Assembly (NCBI RefSeq): GCF_002896855.1
Contig: NZ_CP021850.1
Location: 3,807,665-3,871,664 of the forward strand
Reading direction: 5' to 3'
Length of the DNA: 64,000 nt
Source: Clostridium thermosuccinogenes
GTDB lineage: Bacteria; Bacillota; Clostridia; Acetivibrionales; DSM-5807
The notes under the pieces were generated by a model. It made no database searches, was not told the origin of the DNA, and saw only the letters and a list, made by a program, of their open reading frames with translations. The translations under genes were made by a program, and so were the position numbers. This document shows positions 34,543 through 44,657 of the stretch, one piece after another; position 1 is the first letter of the stretch; each line of letters starts with the position of its first letter.

Positions 34543-37182
34543 TCATATTATTCTCAGCACTGTGTCAGGCGTAATCTCAATTTTTTTGCCAAAATCTATT
34601 ATGGTGCATTTTGGTTCTTCCTCCACCTTAAAGCTCACTGCTCTGTCGCCTGCGAATACCTGGCCGACATCTTTTTCGATATTGATAATAAGTTTGCTGA
34701 AGCTGATGCTGCCATATGTGCATACCAGCACAAATTCCTTTTGGTTCTTCCGATAGTAACCAAACCCGGAAGGCGAAAACCACGGCCCTGTTATGCTTTC
34801 CACCGGTGGAATAAACTCAAGGATACCTCTGGGGACATCAAGCCTGAACCCCGTTATGGATAGCAGGAGGGACCAGCTTGACATTGCCCTGTAATAGTAA
34901 TTGCCGCATTCTTCATGGTTGAACATCCTTCCCGCTTTGAAATATCTCCGGTCAACGTTCCTCGTGATTTCCGTCGCCTCTTTGACCATTCCATTCTCCA
35001 GCAAGGCTGAAGCAAAAGCGAACTCAATTCCCGACCAGTTGCTCTCCGCCTGGACATTTCGGTACGTGTGCAGAGTCGGCTTGGTATGCTTCGGATAGGC
35101 GGCATTTATAAGTCCCGTCTCCGGATGGTAATTATATTTGATAACAGCTTCTAAGGCGCCCAAAAGAAGCTCTTCCGGTATGAAATTTCCCAATCCCAGG
35201 AGCTGTGCATACCACTGTCCGTCAATCTGATCCGTCATACAGCATTCATCCCTTGCTTCCTCATCCACCCACAAGCTGAAATATTCATTATTCCATAGCT
35301 TTGCTTTAAAGCTTTCCTTGCCTTTTTCCAGTATGGCCTGCCATTTTTGCTTTAGATGCTGTTCGCCCAAATCTTCGGCCATGCGTGAAGCTGCCAGCAC
35401 CGCTGCCAGCCACAAGCTGGATATATATGAAGAAGTGCCTCTGAAAGACCATGCATCATAAGTATTCCTTTTGGTTTCTCTGTCGGGAAGTCCGTCGTTG
35501 TTTCCGTCCAGCTTTTCTATGCTTTCCATGGCCTTTACCACATGACTCCACATTTTTTTCAGATAATCCTTATTTCCTGTCCATAAATAATCGCGGCACA
35601 CCAGCAGGACAAACTGCGGATTCATGTCCACCCTGTCAAAGCCATTATCTACAGAGTAAAAATCGGGGGTGAAAAAGTGATGAACCCTTCCGTCTTCTCT
35701 TTGAAATCTGGCACCCATCTTCATTTGTCTCAGCTGTAAATCCGGAAACAGCGCCAATATTCCAAAGGAACCCTGATAGGTGATGTCCGTTGTATGAAAG
35801 CCACAGCTCCCGTAGCCCTCCCAAAGGGCAAAATCACCCTCTTTGGACCACCATGAGCACTTTAGCAGCGTATTTAATTGGTTTCTCCAGCTGTTTACAA
35901 AAGAAGCATCAACATCCGTATGCCCCAACACGCTGGAGAAGGCTCCCACCTTGCTTAAAATTTCCTGGGAATGAGCATACATAAAATCATTTACTTCCCT
36001 GGCATCCTTAAACCAATTGGAGTACATATGCCCTACAAAGCGGCCGGCATCGCTTATATGATGAGGAAAGTACCAGGAAACAATGAACTGCACCTTCTTC
36101 CTCTCCCCGGGACTCAGTACAAAACTGGAGCACAGGGCAGCATCTCCCCATGCTTCCTGCCCTTTCTCATCTATCGCCAATGACTTCATTTTTTTTATAA
36201 CTGAGAGTATAAACGCGATTTTTCCTTTACGGCAGGAAAATATATCTCCGTCAATTTCAGTTATACGCCGGAAGGGACGGTTTACACTTGCCATCTTAAG
36301 AAGCTGCTCCATTACACTGTCCACTTCTCTATCCCCCAGAAGCTCTATTTCTTCAGCGGATAAATTTAAAATCCATTGGGGCAGCGTCTCGACGCCCAGG
36401 TCGGGCAGCACTCCCTTATCCCGGAAGTCGAAGAGGTAAGATTCCTCCGTAGTTCCAAAATCAGTGTACAGAACATAGTTGGCAAAGAAGAGCGAGAAAT
36501 CGCTTTGAATAAAACTGGTCCTTGTATTTTCACCGCTTACGGAAAAGCAAATGCTGCCGTTTTGCGGATGCGGCTCAAGGCTATCGCTTTTCATATGCAA
36601 GACAATACGGTCACCGTCTTTTTGAAGAATGTTTCTCAACTGGCGGTTCATCAATCCTCTGTTAACAGGGTTTTTAAGCTTACCGAGCAGTGAGACCTCC
36701 ACGTCCTGATTAGATATGTTTTCCACAAAAAAAGATGCAAAGAAACCTGGCGTTCCGCTTATTCTTGAATCCAGAGGCACAAAAGGCGATGTAAATTCGG
36801 AGCAAATATTGACAGGCAGGCTGTCATCGATATATTTAAGCTTGCAAACAGGAAAGGAAGGATCATAATGAATTTCTGAAACCTCCTTGTGCCATGAATA
36901 CATCATGGAGCGGAATTCCCCACCATCCACATCATGGGATAGCTTCCTGACCTTGGGCAGATCATTCCCCTGTTTTGTCCTGATATAGAAAGGCATCACA
37001 TTCTTTTCATAATCATATAGATTTTGCATTTGCCTCTTTGGATCTGCGCTTGCCCATTTACCAAGATTAAAAATATGCCAGTCTGTCAAGGTTCCGTTCT
37101 GATTGATTTCCACGGTGCCGGTCCCTATCCCGCCAAGCGCCATACCATGCTGTTGGATTTTTTTATCTATAATCGTCGGCAT
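34543..37182 (-). CDS. glycoside hydrolase family 116 (GBA2-like) enzyme
   Basis: This 879-residue protein fits GH116 (non-lysosomal glucosylceramidase GBA2 relatives; beta-glucosidase, beta-xylosidase or N-acetylglucosaminidase activities). The N-terminal beta-sandwich opens with HGMALGGIGTGTVEINQNG. The C-terminal (alpha/alpha)6 domain carries GFHTTDITYQGSFGILALFP near residue 470, where the nucleophile region lies. It also carries RNTYDAWSFRGTSSYISSLW near residue 590, with the Asp expected as acid/base. No signal peptide is present. GGGGG is ten bases before the ATG. It starts 83 bases after the YtcP-type permease gene and is probably part of the transporter operon. Confidence 0.85.
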   Translation of the reverse strand: MPTIIDKKIQQHGMALGGIGTGTVEINQNGTLTDWHIFNLGKWASADPKRQMQNLYDYEKNVMPFYIRTKQGNDLPKVRKLSHDVDGGEFRSMMYSWHKEVSEIHYDPSFPVCKLKYIDDSLPVNICSEFTSPFVPLDSRISGTPGFFASFFVENISNQDVEVSLLGKLKNPVNRGLMNRQLRNILQKDGDRIVLHMKSDSLEPHPQNGSICFSVSGENTRTSFIQSDFSLFFANYVLYTDFGTTEESYLFDFRDKGVLPDLGVETLPQWILNLSAEEIELLGDREVDSVMEQLLKMASVNRPFRRITEIDGDIFSCRKGKIAFILSVIKKMKSLAIDEKGQEAWGDAALCSSFVLSPGERKKVQFIVSWYFPHHISDAGRFVGHMYSNWFKDAREVNDFMYAHSQEILSKVGAFSSVLGHTDVDASFVNSWRNQLNTLLKCSWWSKEGDFALWEGYGSCGFHTTDITYQGSFGILALFPDLQLRQMKMGARFQREDGRVHHFFTPDFYSVDNGFDRVDMNPQFVLLVCRDYLWTGNKDYLKKMWSHVVKAMESIEKLDGNNDGLPDRETKRNTYDAWSFRGTSSYISSLWLAAVLAASRMAEDLGEQHLKQKWQAILEKGKESFKAKLWNNEYFSLWVDEEARDECCMTDQIDGQWYAQLLGLGNFIPEELLLGALEAVIKYNYHPETGLINAAYPKHTKPTLHTYRNVQAESNWSGIEFAFASALLENGMVKEATEITRNVDRRYFKAGRMFNHEECGNYYYRAMSSWSLLLSITGFRLDVPRGILEFIPPVESITGPWFSPSGFGYYRKNQKEFVLVCTYGSISFSKLIINIEKDVGQVFAGDRAVSFKVEEEPKCTIIDFGKKIEITPDTVLRII

Positions 37183-37265
37183 AGCCTGTTACCCCCTTTG
37201 ATCGTCAACAATCTTTAAAAGCGCGTGTCTTTCATAAACTCAAGCTGCACATACATTTAAGTATA

Positions 37266-38156
37266 TCATCCTTTCAGAGAACCTACCATTATTCCCTTCA
37301 CAAAATATTTCTGGAGAAACGGGTATATGAATAAAACCGGCACAGTGGCTATAACGATGGTCGTATACTGCACCAGCTGGCGATACAAATCCTCTGTCTG
37401 GGCTGTGATGCCATTCAATACCTGGAGCATATCCCCCTTGTCATTTGTAATAAGTATCTCCCGGAGGATCAACTGAATAGGATAATACCTCCTGTCACTT
37501 AAGAATATGGATGCATTAAACCAGGAATTCCACATACCTACTGAATAGAAAAGAATCATTACTGCCATTATAGCTTTTGACAATGGTATGATAATTCTGA
37601 ACAGTATGGTGAAATCATTGGCTCCATCTATCTTTGCCGATTCTTCAAAACTTTCGGGGATCTCCATGAAGGAGGTCCGCATAACAATCAGATTCCATGT
37701 GCTTATGGCACTGGGAATAATGATGGCCCACCGGGTATTAAATAACCCCAGGTTTTTGACCGTCAAATAAAAAGGGATAAGACCTCCGCTAAAAAACATC
37801 GTTATCGTAATAAAAACCAGTACATATTTTGCAAAGAAAACTCGCTTCCTGGACAGAGCATATGCACCGAAGCAAGTCAGAAGCATGCTGACAGCCGTTC
37901 CGGCTATAACATAATAAACCGTATTCAGAAATCCAACTTTTATATTGGGATTTTTCAAAACCAGATCATACCCTTTTAATGTGAATCCCTTGGGCAAAAG
38001 CAGTAGCCCCTCATGCTGCATCAACAGCCTTGGATCGCTGAAGGAAGCAAAAACCACATACATCAGAGGATATACACATACCAGGGCAAGCAGGGATAAA
38101 AAAATTGCATTTACTATACTAAATATTCTTTCTGAAAATGTATACCTGGTTACCAT
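37266..38156 (-). CDS. carbohydrate ABC transporter permease, YtcP type
   Basis: This 296-residue integral membrane protein is the second permease of a CUT1 sugar ABC transporter. It has six membrane helices and the EAA motif ESFEESAKIDGANDFTILFR near residue 195, the docking site for the ATPase. No ATPase gene is in the operon, so it probably uses a shared MsmK-type ATPase encoded elsewhere. The ATG at 38156 has GAGGGGTG six bases upstream. It begins 12 bases past the stop of the LplB-type gene. It should import an oligosaccharide that the downstream glycosidases degrade. Confidence 0.92.
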   Translation of the reverse strand: MVTRYTFSERIFSIVNAIFLSLLALVCVYPLMYVVFASFSDPRLLMQHEGLLLLPKGFTLKGYDLVLKNPNIKVGFLNTVYYVIAGTAVSMLLTCFGAYALSRKRVFFAKYVLVFITITMFFSGGLIPFYLTVKNLGLFNTRWAIIIPSAISTWNLIVMRTSFMEIPESFEESAKIDGANDFTILFRIIIPLSKAIMAVMILFYSVGMWNSWFNASIFLSDRRYYPIQLILREILITNDKGDMLQVLNGITAQTEDLYRQLVQYTTIVIATVPVLFIYPFLQKYFVKGIMVGSLKG

Positions 38157-38168
38157 AAAAACCACCCC

Positions 38169-39098
38169 TCACCATAAGCTGCTTTCGGTATATCTTCTTG
38201 AAAGCCAGTTAGATACCACGAGAAAAAGGAAGTTGATGACGGAATTCATGAGTCCGATTGCCGTGCTATAGCTGTAATCCGCATTTAACAAACCCTTCCT
38301 GTACACATAGGACGCGATTACATCGGCGGTTTCGTAAGTGAGCGGATTATAAAGCAGTATGATTTTCTCAAACCCTACGCTCATTATTGAACCCATTCTG
38401 AGTATCAACAGCACTATTATAGTAGAAGCAATACCTGGTAAAGTAATGTGGATCAGCTGTTTCCACCTTCCTGCACCATCTATTACAGCTGATTCATACA
38501 GCTCTGGACTAATATTTGTAAGAGCTGCCAAATATATAATGCTACCCCAACCCACATTCTGCCATATTCCACTGCTGATATATACTGTCCTGAAAAATTC
38601 GCTTTTACTCAGCAGATTTACCTTTTCAAAGCCGAAATTGGAAAGCAGCTGGTTAATAATTCCGTTTGTGGACGTGAAATCAACAATAATGCCACACACC
38701 ACAACCATCGAGATAAAGTAAGGCAAATAAGACAAAGTCTGTATAGTCTTTTTGAAATATTGATTTCTGACTTCATTTAAAAGCAATGCCATAATAATCG
38801 GAGCCGGGAACCCCCACAAAATATCGTATATGTTGATCAGGAAAGTGTTTCTTACAACACGCATGAAGTTTATGTCGCTAAAGAATGAAACAAAGTGTTT
38901 GAAACCAACCCATGGGCTGTTAAAAATACCCTTGCCTATGGAATAATCCTTGAAAGCAATAATCGCTCCATACATGGGCACATAGCAAAAGATCACATAC
39001 CATGCTACAACTACCAGCAGCATGATGTATATGTATTTATTTCTTTTTATATCCAACAAAATGTAATTACCTTTTCGAGGCTTTGTCATATCCTTCAA
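38169..39098 (-). CDS. carbohydrate ABC transporter permease, LplB type
   Basis: This 309-residue protein is the first permease of the CUT1 transporter, homologous to LplB. Six membrane helices are visible, and the EAA motif reads ELYESAVIDGAGRWKQLIHI near residue 215. The start is ambiguous: a TTG at 39098 has AAGGA nine bases upstream, while the ATG three codons in has a site that is too close. I report the TTG start. It follows the lipoprotein gene by 86 bases and precedes the YtcP-type gene, the standard order for this transporter type. Confidence 0.9.
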   Translation of the reverse strand: MKDMTKPRKGNYILLDIKRNKYIYIMLLVVVAWYVIFCYVPMYGAIIAFKDYSIGKGIFNSPWVGFKHFVSFFSDINFMRVVRNTFLINIYDILWGFPAPIIMALLLNEVRNQYFKKTIQTLSYLPYFISMVVVCGIIVDFTSTNGIINQLLSNFGFEKVNLLSKSEFFRTVYISSGIWQNVGWGSIIYLAALTNISPELYESAVIDGAGRWKQLIHITLPGIASTIIVLLILRMGSIMSVGFEKIILLYNPLTYETADVIASYVYRKGLLNADYSYSTAIGLMNSVINFLFLVVSNWLSRRYTESSLW

Positions 39099-39184
39099 AA
39101 GGGATCATCCTTCCACAAAAAATTAATATATGAGGAGGATTTTCACCTCCCCATATTACTAGTTGTCAGGAACTCTAATCGGTC

Positions 39185-40867
39185 CTATCTGTTCAAGTAT
39201 CTGTTCAGCTGATCCTGTCTGGCTTTAATAACCTTATCTATATTCAGCTTCTTGATTTGTTCCACATATTTTTCAAAATTGCTTAAGGGTTCTGCTCCTA
39301 TAATGAATTTCATCATCATTTCATCTTTGTAAGTGGTAATTTGCGACATGTAGTCACCTTCCACCTGTGCTTCTTCACTGGTTACCGAAAGAGGAGGCAG
39401 TATATAGTCCTTGCCGGGTTTGCTCCAAACATCCATAGCTTCATATACCGCGTCGGACAATGCAAATGACAACGGATTCCTCAGTTGGGCTACATAAGGT
39501 CCTTTATACTTGTCGGCAGCAGTATTGGTATCGACTCCGTCAGGATTATTTACCATCAAATCCGTATATTCCGGATGCATTGTCTTAATCTTTTCCTGAA
39601 GCTCAGGATGGAAGAAGGCAGAACCATACTTGGGGTCCAGCGGGCCTTCCACCCAATTATATGTAACACCTTCAACGCCATAGTTGAAAAGCATGAATCC
39701 TTCAGCTGAATAACGGTAATCTATCCACTTAACTGCCGCTTCGACATTCTGGCACTTTGTGCTGATGGCCAGGTCGCAGCCTTTGGAATACCAGTTCTTA
39801 TTTCCAATATGCAGAGCTTTCGAAACATCGTCTCCTTTATTCAATACCGGATAGGGAGCCGGCACAAGGTTGAAATTGGGGTCTGTGGCCTTTCCTGCCA
39901 TATCATAGGAGCTGAAGCTTCCATAGAAGGTAACGGCGCATGCCCCAGCCTTTCCTGAAGTAATCTGGGCGTCAAGGCTCTTATCATCTCTTGTAACAAA
40001 ATCCTTGTCAATAAGTCCTTCCTCATACCACTGATGCATCAATGTAAGAAAATCCTTAAATCCCGGCTCAATCGGTCCGTAAACCACTGTGCCGTCCTTA
40101 TTCAGGAACTCACCGGTGGAGGCGCCATATGTTCCCGCAAAAGCATCGCAGGCATAAAACCTTCCTAACGGAAGCAGCATCGGTGTCTCAACATTTCCCT
40201 TCTCCTTGAAAGCCGTCAGTACTGTATGCCATTCTTCAATTGTCTCAGGCATCTGCAAACCCAGTTTATCAAGATAGTCCTTCCTTATAACGGGACCTGC
40301 CCAGGATGGCTCCTCAGCTATCTGAATTGATTTGAAGCTCCATATGGTTCCGTCGTCTTCCTTTACCTGTCTTGCTATATCAGGATTTATCTCCATAACC
40401 GCTGTGTAGTTCGGAGCATACTGCGCGATAAGATCATTCAGTTTCAAATACACACCGTCTTCTACCGCTTTAATACCTCCCCCTCTGTATGCCCTGCTGT
40501 TTATCAGGTCGGGATAGTCACCGGAGGCTATCATAAGGTTAAACGCCTCATCTTCCTGTCCGGCAGGCGGTGTTATGAATTCTACCTTGATTCCGGTTAT
40601 CTTTTCCATTTCCTGCATTACTATGTTTTCATCCAATGATTTAATATAAGATGAGCTGAAGGGATGCCAGTAAGTCAATTTCACTCCTTTAAATTTAGCA
40701 AAAGGGGAATCTTCGCTGGATCCGGCAGTTGTTTCATTAGTGGTGTCACTGGCAGTTGTACCGGTTTTGTCTGCCGCTGTTCCTTCTTTATCATTACCAC
40801 AGGCTGTAAAAGAAAGGATCATTAACAGTGCTAATATAAAGCAAATATATTTGGACTGACGCTTCAT
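39185..40867 (-). CDS. extracellular solute-binding lipoprotein (sugar ABC transporter)
   Basis: This 560-residue lipoprotein is the substrate-binding part of the sugar transporter, similar to LipO/family 1 solute-binding proteins. The signal peptide ends in the lipobox LSFTAC, with Cys near residue 23, followed by a Thr/Ser/Gly-rich linker. The binding domain starts about residue 55 (KFKGVKLTYWHPFSSSYI). It is the first gene of the operon, with a strong AAAGGAGG site and a sigma-A-type promoter upstream. The ligand should be an oligosaccharide carrying alpha-mannose and beta-linked sugar, judged from the downstream glycosidases; this is inference. Confidence 0.93.
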   Translation of the reverse strand: MKRQSKYICFILALLMILSFTACGNDKEGTAADKTGTTASDTTNETTAGSSEDSPFAKFKGVKLTYWHPFSSSYIKSLDENIVMQEMEKITGIKVEFITPPAGQEDEAFNLMIASGDYPDLINSRAYRGGGIKAVEDGVYLKLNDLIAQYAPNYTAVMEINPDIARQVKEDDGTIWSFKSIQIAEEPSWAGPVIRKDYLDKLGLQMPETIEEWHTVLTAFKEKGNVETPMLLPLGRFYACDAFAGTYGASTGEFLNKDGTVVYGPIEPGFKDFLTLMHQWYEEGLIDKDFVTRDDKSLDAQITSGKAGACAVTFYGSFSSYDMAGKATDPNFNLVPAPYPVLNKGDDVSKALHIGNKNWYSKGCDLAISTKCQNVEAAVKWIDYRYSAEGFMLFNYGVEGVTYNWVEGPLDPKYGSAFFHPELQEKIKTMHPEYTDLMVNNPDGVDTNTAADKYKGPYVAQLRNPLSFALSDAVYEAMDVWSKPGKDYILPPLSVTSEEAQVEGDYMSQITTYKDEMMMKFIIGAEPLSNFEKYVEQIKKLNIDKVIKARQDQLNRYLNR

Positions 40868-40930
40868 TGTACTACCTCCTTTAAGAATATAGATGATTCT
40901 TTTTTTGCTGATTTCGGGTACCCAGTCAAG

Positions 40931-40960
40931 ATTATATGGACGGTGGAATGTGCTTGTAAA
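40931..40960 (-). promoter_or_regulatory. promoter of the transporter-glycosidase operon
   Basis: On the minus strand TTTACA (40960-40955) and TATAAT (40936-40931) are 18 bases apart, about 65 bases upstream of the lipoprotein start. It probably responds to the AraC-type regulator encoded just upstream. Confidence 0.6.
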
Positions 40961-41101
40961 TCATCATTTTGAAACAGAATCATCTATAATATACCTTTTG
41001 CTTTCAGCCTTAGGTATCAAAGCATTCCCAGCAGTTAACACATTATTGGAACCGGATGATTGGAACAGTCAATAATCACTTTTTTAATGCATCGACTAAA
41101 T

Positions 41102-43441
41102 TTAACTATTATTCTGAGCATCCAATAACTCCCGATATTTTCCCGGGGTTATGCCTTCATACTTTTTAAAGGTACGAATAAAGATGGTACTGTTCAGGAA
41201 GCCTACCATTTCCGATATGTCTTTGATTTTAAGGTCAAAATCCTTCAAAAAGACTTTTGCCTTTTCAAGGCGGATTTTATTAATGGTATTCAAAATCCCA
41301 TCCCCGGTATGTTCCTTATAGAATCTGGAAAGATACACAGGGTTTAGGTCAAATTCCGATGCAATAGAAGCTACACTCAAGTTGTGGTCAAAATAATGGG
41401 ATTCGATATATGCATTTATATCTTTGATTTTACTTGAACAGGTTGTCTTTTTCTTTGCGTGGTTGTAGCTCTCTATCTCCCCAAGTATGAACTCCATCTG
41501 CTTCTGCATTTCAAACACGGTTTTACATTGAATCAGCCTCTGCATGGGGTTGAGGTTTTCAAGGAAGCTGCTGTCAACTTCGGTATAAATGTCATCAATA
41601 GCGTTCACCATGGTATTGATAATGGCAAACAACAGACACCTGGCCATATCCAGCGAAATATTGGAATTTAAAATGTTGCGTTTGAAAATCTGGTCCATGA
41701 CCTGTTTTGCCTGTATAAAATCGTTAGCCCTGATAGAATTAATAAATTGCTGCTGTATTTCTATAGGATATGCGTTGGAAAAGCTTCTGTTTTCATATGC
41801 ATGAATATCCCTGAAAAGAATTATATTGTTGCTTCCTACGATAAGCTTGTACTCCGCCGCCTCAAGGCACTCCCTGTATGCGTTCGGTATTTCATCCAGC
41901 GGATGGATGTTGCTGACCGAAGCTGTAAAAATGATGTGGAACTTGTCCATTATAAATTCTTTTCCGGAGATGATAATGTTTTTGATTTCATCCAGGACAT
42001 CTACCGACCTGTCACTTGATTTTGCAGGATTTACAAGGCATGCGACAGCCTGATCCACTTCGAAAAATGAGCTGTTATATTCCTTGCTGATCAACTCCTC
42101 CATTATGTTGCTAATGATAAAATTGGCCAGCTCTATGGCATTTTCCTCATTGTCATCCTCTTCAGGAGAGTATACACACCCCAGCTCCTCCAGATAAAAC
42201 AATATAAGAACAAAGTTTTCACCTTTGAACTCAATGCCATAGCTCATACATATATCATCCAGAGATATACGGTTCATAATATAGCCTTTTACAAGCTTGT
42301 TTAAAAAGTCGTTTTTGAGGATCGGTTTCTGCTTTTCCAGAGTTGATGCAATACTTCTGTTTTCGTTTATTATATCAAGCATGGAATCTTCTATTATTTT
42401 AAGCTCATTTAGCTTATTATCAAACTTAAGCTTGCCTGACTTTGAAAAAAGCTGAAGCAGATTGTCGATGGGGTTATAATTCTTTCTCGCAAACAGAAAA
42501 GCTGCAATAATCCCACCAGCTATGCATACTGTAGTACACAACAGTATTATATTGATTACATCCTTGGCCTTCCCTGAGAATACCGAGCGAGGTATGATGG
42601 TTATATACCTCCAATCCACAACATCGGATTTGATATACACCAGTTCAGCCTCCAAGCTGTTGCTTCTGAAAGGCTTAATACCATAATTATTTTCAACGAT
42701 AAGGTCTGAGACATCGAAATCGATATCCTTCTTTAAAGCAGCCACAATCTCATTGCTGCCGTTTATTATAATGGAATTGCTCTCCGGTATACCGTTGAAG
42801 CTGCTCAGCGAATTCTCTAAAAATGTGCTGCTCAAGACTATCCCCAGTACGGCATAATCCTTTTGCCGGGTGTCATAGGTAATAGATTGAAGAAAGACAA
42901 TGCCTCCCATATCCGGCTTATCGATATTTATCGATGACATGGGACAGAACTCCTTGACATGCTTACCCTTCAAGAAGTTTTTCCATTCCTGCATATCCTT
43001 AATCTTGCCGGGATAGTATATGTTGAAATATTCATCGGCTTCACAGGTGCCATTTCCCGACGCTACTATATTCCTGTTGGGATAGTAGATAAATATGTCT
43101 GATATATGGCTGTTTGCAATCTCACAGGCTTTAATGGTGTTAATGCCATAATACAAAGAGAGATGATATATCGGGTTACCGCTTTGTGAGTTTATATTTT
43201 TGTCCAGCATGATTGTTGTCTTGATTTTTTCAATATCGCTGAGCTTTGCATCCACAGTTTGCCGAAGCTGCTTCAGCATCGCGAGATACGATTCATCGAT
43301 TTCTGTTTTTATCACGTTTATAGACTGAATATACGCCACAGAACTTATAAGCAATGATATGAGTATAATTAGCAGATATGAATACAGCCATGAAAAAAAC
43401 AGTCTTCTTTTCTCTTTAAGATATTTAATGATCATGCTCAT
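41102..43441 (-). CDS. membrane-bound AraC family regulator
   Basis: This 779-residue protein combines an extracytoplasmic sensor with a DNA-binding domain. Membrane helices lie at about residues 16-38 (YLLIILISLLISSVAYI) and 293-315 (IILLCTTVCIAGGIIAAFLF), enclosing a roughly 250-residue Cache-like sensor. The C-terminal AraC domain ends with IKDISEMVGFLNSTIFIRTF and KYEGITPGKYREL. This architecture commonly controls CUT1 sugar operons with LplB/YtcP permeases; here the gene is directly upstream of one. AGGAGA precedes the ATG. It probably senses an extracellular glycan and activates the promoter at 40931-40960. Confidence 0.9.
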   Translation of the reverse strand: MSMIIKYLKEKRRLFFSWLYSYLLIILISLLISSVAYIQSINVIKTEIDESYLAMLKQLRQTVDAKLSDIEKIKTTIMLDKNINSQSGNPIYHLSLYYGINTIKACEIANSHISDIFIYYPNRNIVASGNGTCEADEYFNIYYPGKIKDMQEWKNFLKGKHVKEFCPMSSINIDKPDMGGIVFLQSITYDTRQKDYAVLGIVLSSTFLENSLSSFNGIPESNSIIINGSNEIVAALKKDIDFDVSDLIVENNYGIKPFRSNSLEAELVYIKSDVVDWRYITIIPRSVFSGKAKDVINIILLCTTVCIAGGIIAAFLFARKNYNPIDNLLQLFSKSGKLKFDNKLNELKIIEDSMLDIINENRSIASTLEKQKPILKNDFLNKLVKGYIMNRISLDDICMSYGIEFKGENFVLILFYLEELGCVYSPEEDDNEENAIELANFIISNIMEELISKEYNSSFFEVDQAVACLVNPAKSSDRSVDVLDEIKNIIISGKEFIMDKFHIIFTASVSNIHPLDEIPNAYRECLEAAEYKLIVGSNNIILFRDIHAYENRSFSNAYPIEIQQQFINSIRANDFIQAKQVMDQIFKRNILNSNISLDMARCLLFAIINTMVNAIDDIYTEVDSSFLENLNPMQRLIQCKTVFEMQKQMEFILGEIESYNHAKKKTTCSSKIKDINAYIESHYFDHNLSVASIASEFDLNPVYLSRFYKEHTGDGILNTINKIRLEKAKVFLKDFDLKIKDISEMVGFLNSTIFIRTFKKYEGITPGKYRELLDAQNNS

Positions 43442-43724
43442 TTCAATCTCCTAAATAGCTAAATAGTAAAAGCTGGTATTTAGATGAATTAATTTAAATC
43501 CAGGACCAGTTTATGGCAAATAAACGGAGTGCAGTTTTACCCTTACCTTTGCAGTAAAGCTTAACACCACTTTGTAAAACTTCACTATATAAACTTGAAT
43601 AATGTTTAGAAGTTTCCAAGCAAAAAACATCGCCCTTTGCTTGTATAAAAATTATATCATATAAAATACATTCGTGGAATATGAGCAATTCTTTAAATCA
43701 TATGATTATTTTCAGGCTTCCGGA
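43442..43724. other. intergenic region upstream of the membrane regulator
   Basis: About 280 bases with no gene I can support. The minus-strand frame at 43494-43688 has no ribosome-binding site or recognised similarity. The region should contain the promoter of the membrane-bound AraC-type gene. Confidence 0.35.
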
Positions 43725-43767
43725 TAATAAGAAAGGCCGGAAATTCAGCTTTACCAAACTTCCGACC
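43725..43767 (-). terminator. probable terminator of tlp
   Basis: On the minus strand GGTCGGAA / TTCCGGCC (one wobble pair) is followed by TTTCTTATT. It lies shortly after the tlp stop codon. Confidence 0.6.
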
Positions 43768-43799
43768 CGTCGATCCAAAACCTTTTCTTACGCTTTATT

Positions 43800-44030
43800 C
43801 TATTTATGTTTGCGCTTATCCAGCGCTTCATCCCTTATTTCTGCCCTCATGGCATTTAAGGCATCTCTTCTTCTTTTATTCTTTTCTTCCAGCGTTTTCT
43901 TCATCTTTTGGTCATCGGTTTTTGCGATCATATCCTCTGCCAGCTCAATATTCTCAATAGTCTTGTTGATATTGAACTGGATCCTGTCCACATTGTCCCT
44001 TCTGTCATCCGGTTTGGGCTTATTTTTCAT
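43800..44030 (-). CDS. tlp: small acid-soluble spore protein Tlp
   Basis: This 76-residue protein matches the Tlp family of minor small acid-soluble spore proteins, made in the forespore under sigma-G in Bacillus. Signatures are KPKPDDRRDNVDRIQ near the N-terminus, TIENIELAEDMI, and the highly charged EEKNKRRRDAL, with an all-helical acidic-basic composition. The ATG at 44030 is chosen with AAGGAGA eight bases upstream; an ATG three codons earlier is inside that site. I could not find a clear sigma-G promoter. The name means thioredoxin-like protein but no CxxC is present, as in the family. Confidence 0.85.
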   Translation of the reverse strand: MKNKPKPDDRRDNVDRIQFNINKTIENIELAEDMIAKTDDQKMKKTLEEKNKRRRDALNAMRAEIRDEALDKRKHK

Positions 44031-44158
44031 GTGCCGCATCTCCTTTTTTAACTGGTTGTGCTTTTATATAATTCAGGATGACCCCGGCTGATATCAATTT
44101 CCAGGAGTAATGTACTTAAAGAATGCTATAAGCGGATATTCATCCAAAACATGTTTTA

Positions 44159-44267
44159 GGGGGCGTAAAGACTTGACAGGCATTATGTTTATATTAGTCA
44201 CCTTCCGCTACTGGCGCGGCGCCTGCAAATCTTTACTGCCTGCTGGTTAGTTTGTGCCTTTTTATTA
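44159..44267. ncRNA. structured intergenic element, unknown class
   Basis: The outer arms GGGGCGT / ATGCCCC (44161 and 44261 area) enclose a 14-bp helix, AAAGACTTG-A-CAGGC with GCCTG-CAAATCTTT, which has one bulged A and one mismatch. Its apex can form a CCGC / GCGG hairpin. The strand of any RNA is unknown; on the minus strand it would lie in the tlp leader. I do not recognise it as any known riboswitch. Confidence 0.4.
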
Positions 44268-44615
44268 TGCCCCGATATATTTTTAGTAAACTGAAAGAGA
44301 ATAGTTTTATTGCTAGTAGAAGGGGATGAATTTCATGAGAGCTTTATTTAGCCCTCATATAAGCAACGAAATTATTATTTTTGATTTGGTTATTATTCTA
44401 ATAAATAATTATTTTAGTTCATAAAACATTTTGCTTCTTTAGATGAGTAATTTCAAAAGAGTAATTTTTACAATTTAAAAAAAGATACACCTAACCTATA
44501 TAATTACATCAATTTTTAGATGTTCATACCAAAGCATTATGTGGAGCAGGTCATGCAGCTGCCTTGTCATAAAAAATTAACAAGCAATATTTAAAGATAA
44601 AAATGCCACCTATAC

Positions 44616-44657
44616 ATTAAAAACCTGTACTCCGGCACAAAACCAGAAAACAGGTTT
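44616..44657 (-). terminator. terminator of the phosphate transporter unit
   Basis: On the minus strand AAACCTGT / ACAGGTTT forms a stem closing a 21-base loop, followed by TTTTTAATG. It is about 30 bases after the stop of the DUF47 gene. Confidence 0.65.

Noticed and set aside
43494-43688. A 64-codon minus-strand frame upstream of the membrane regulator
   Set aside because: It lacks a ribosome-binding site, has unusual composition and overlaps the likely promoter region.
44336-44425. A 29-codon plus-strand frame with AAGGGGATG upstream
   Set aside because: It is very short and AT-rich and there is no promoter or conservation evidence, so a chance frame is more likely.
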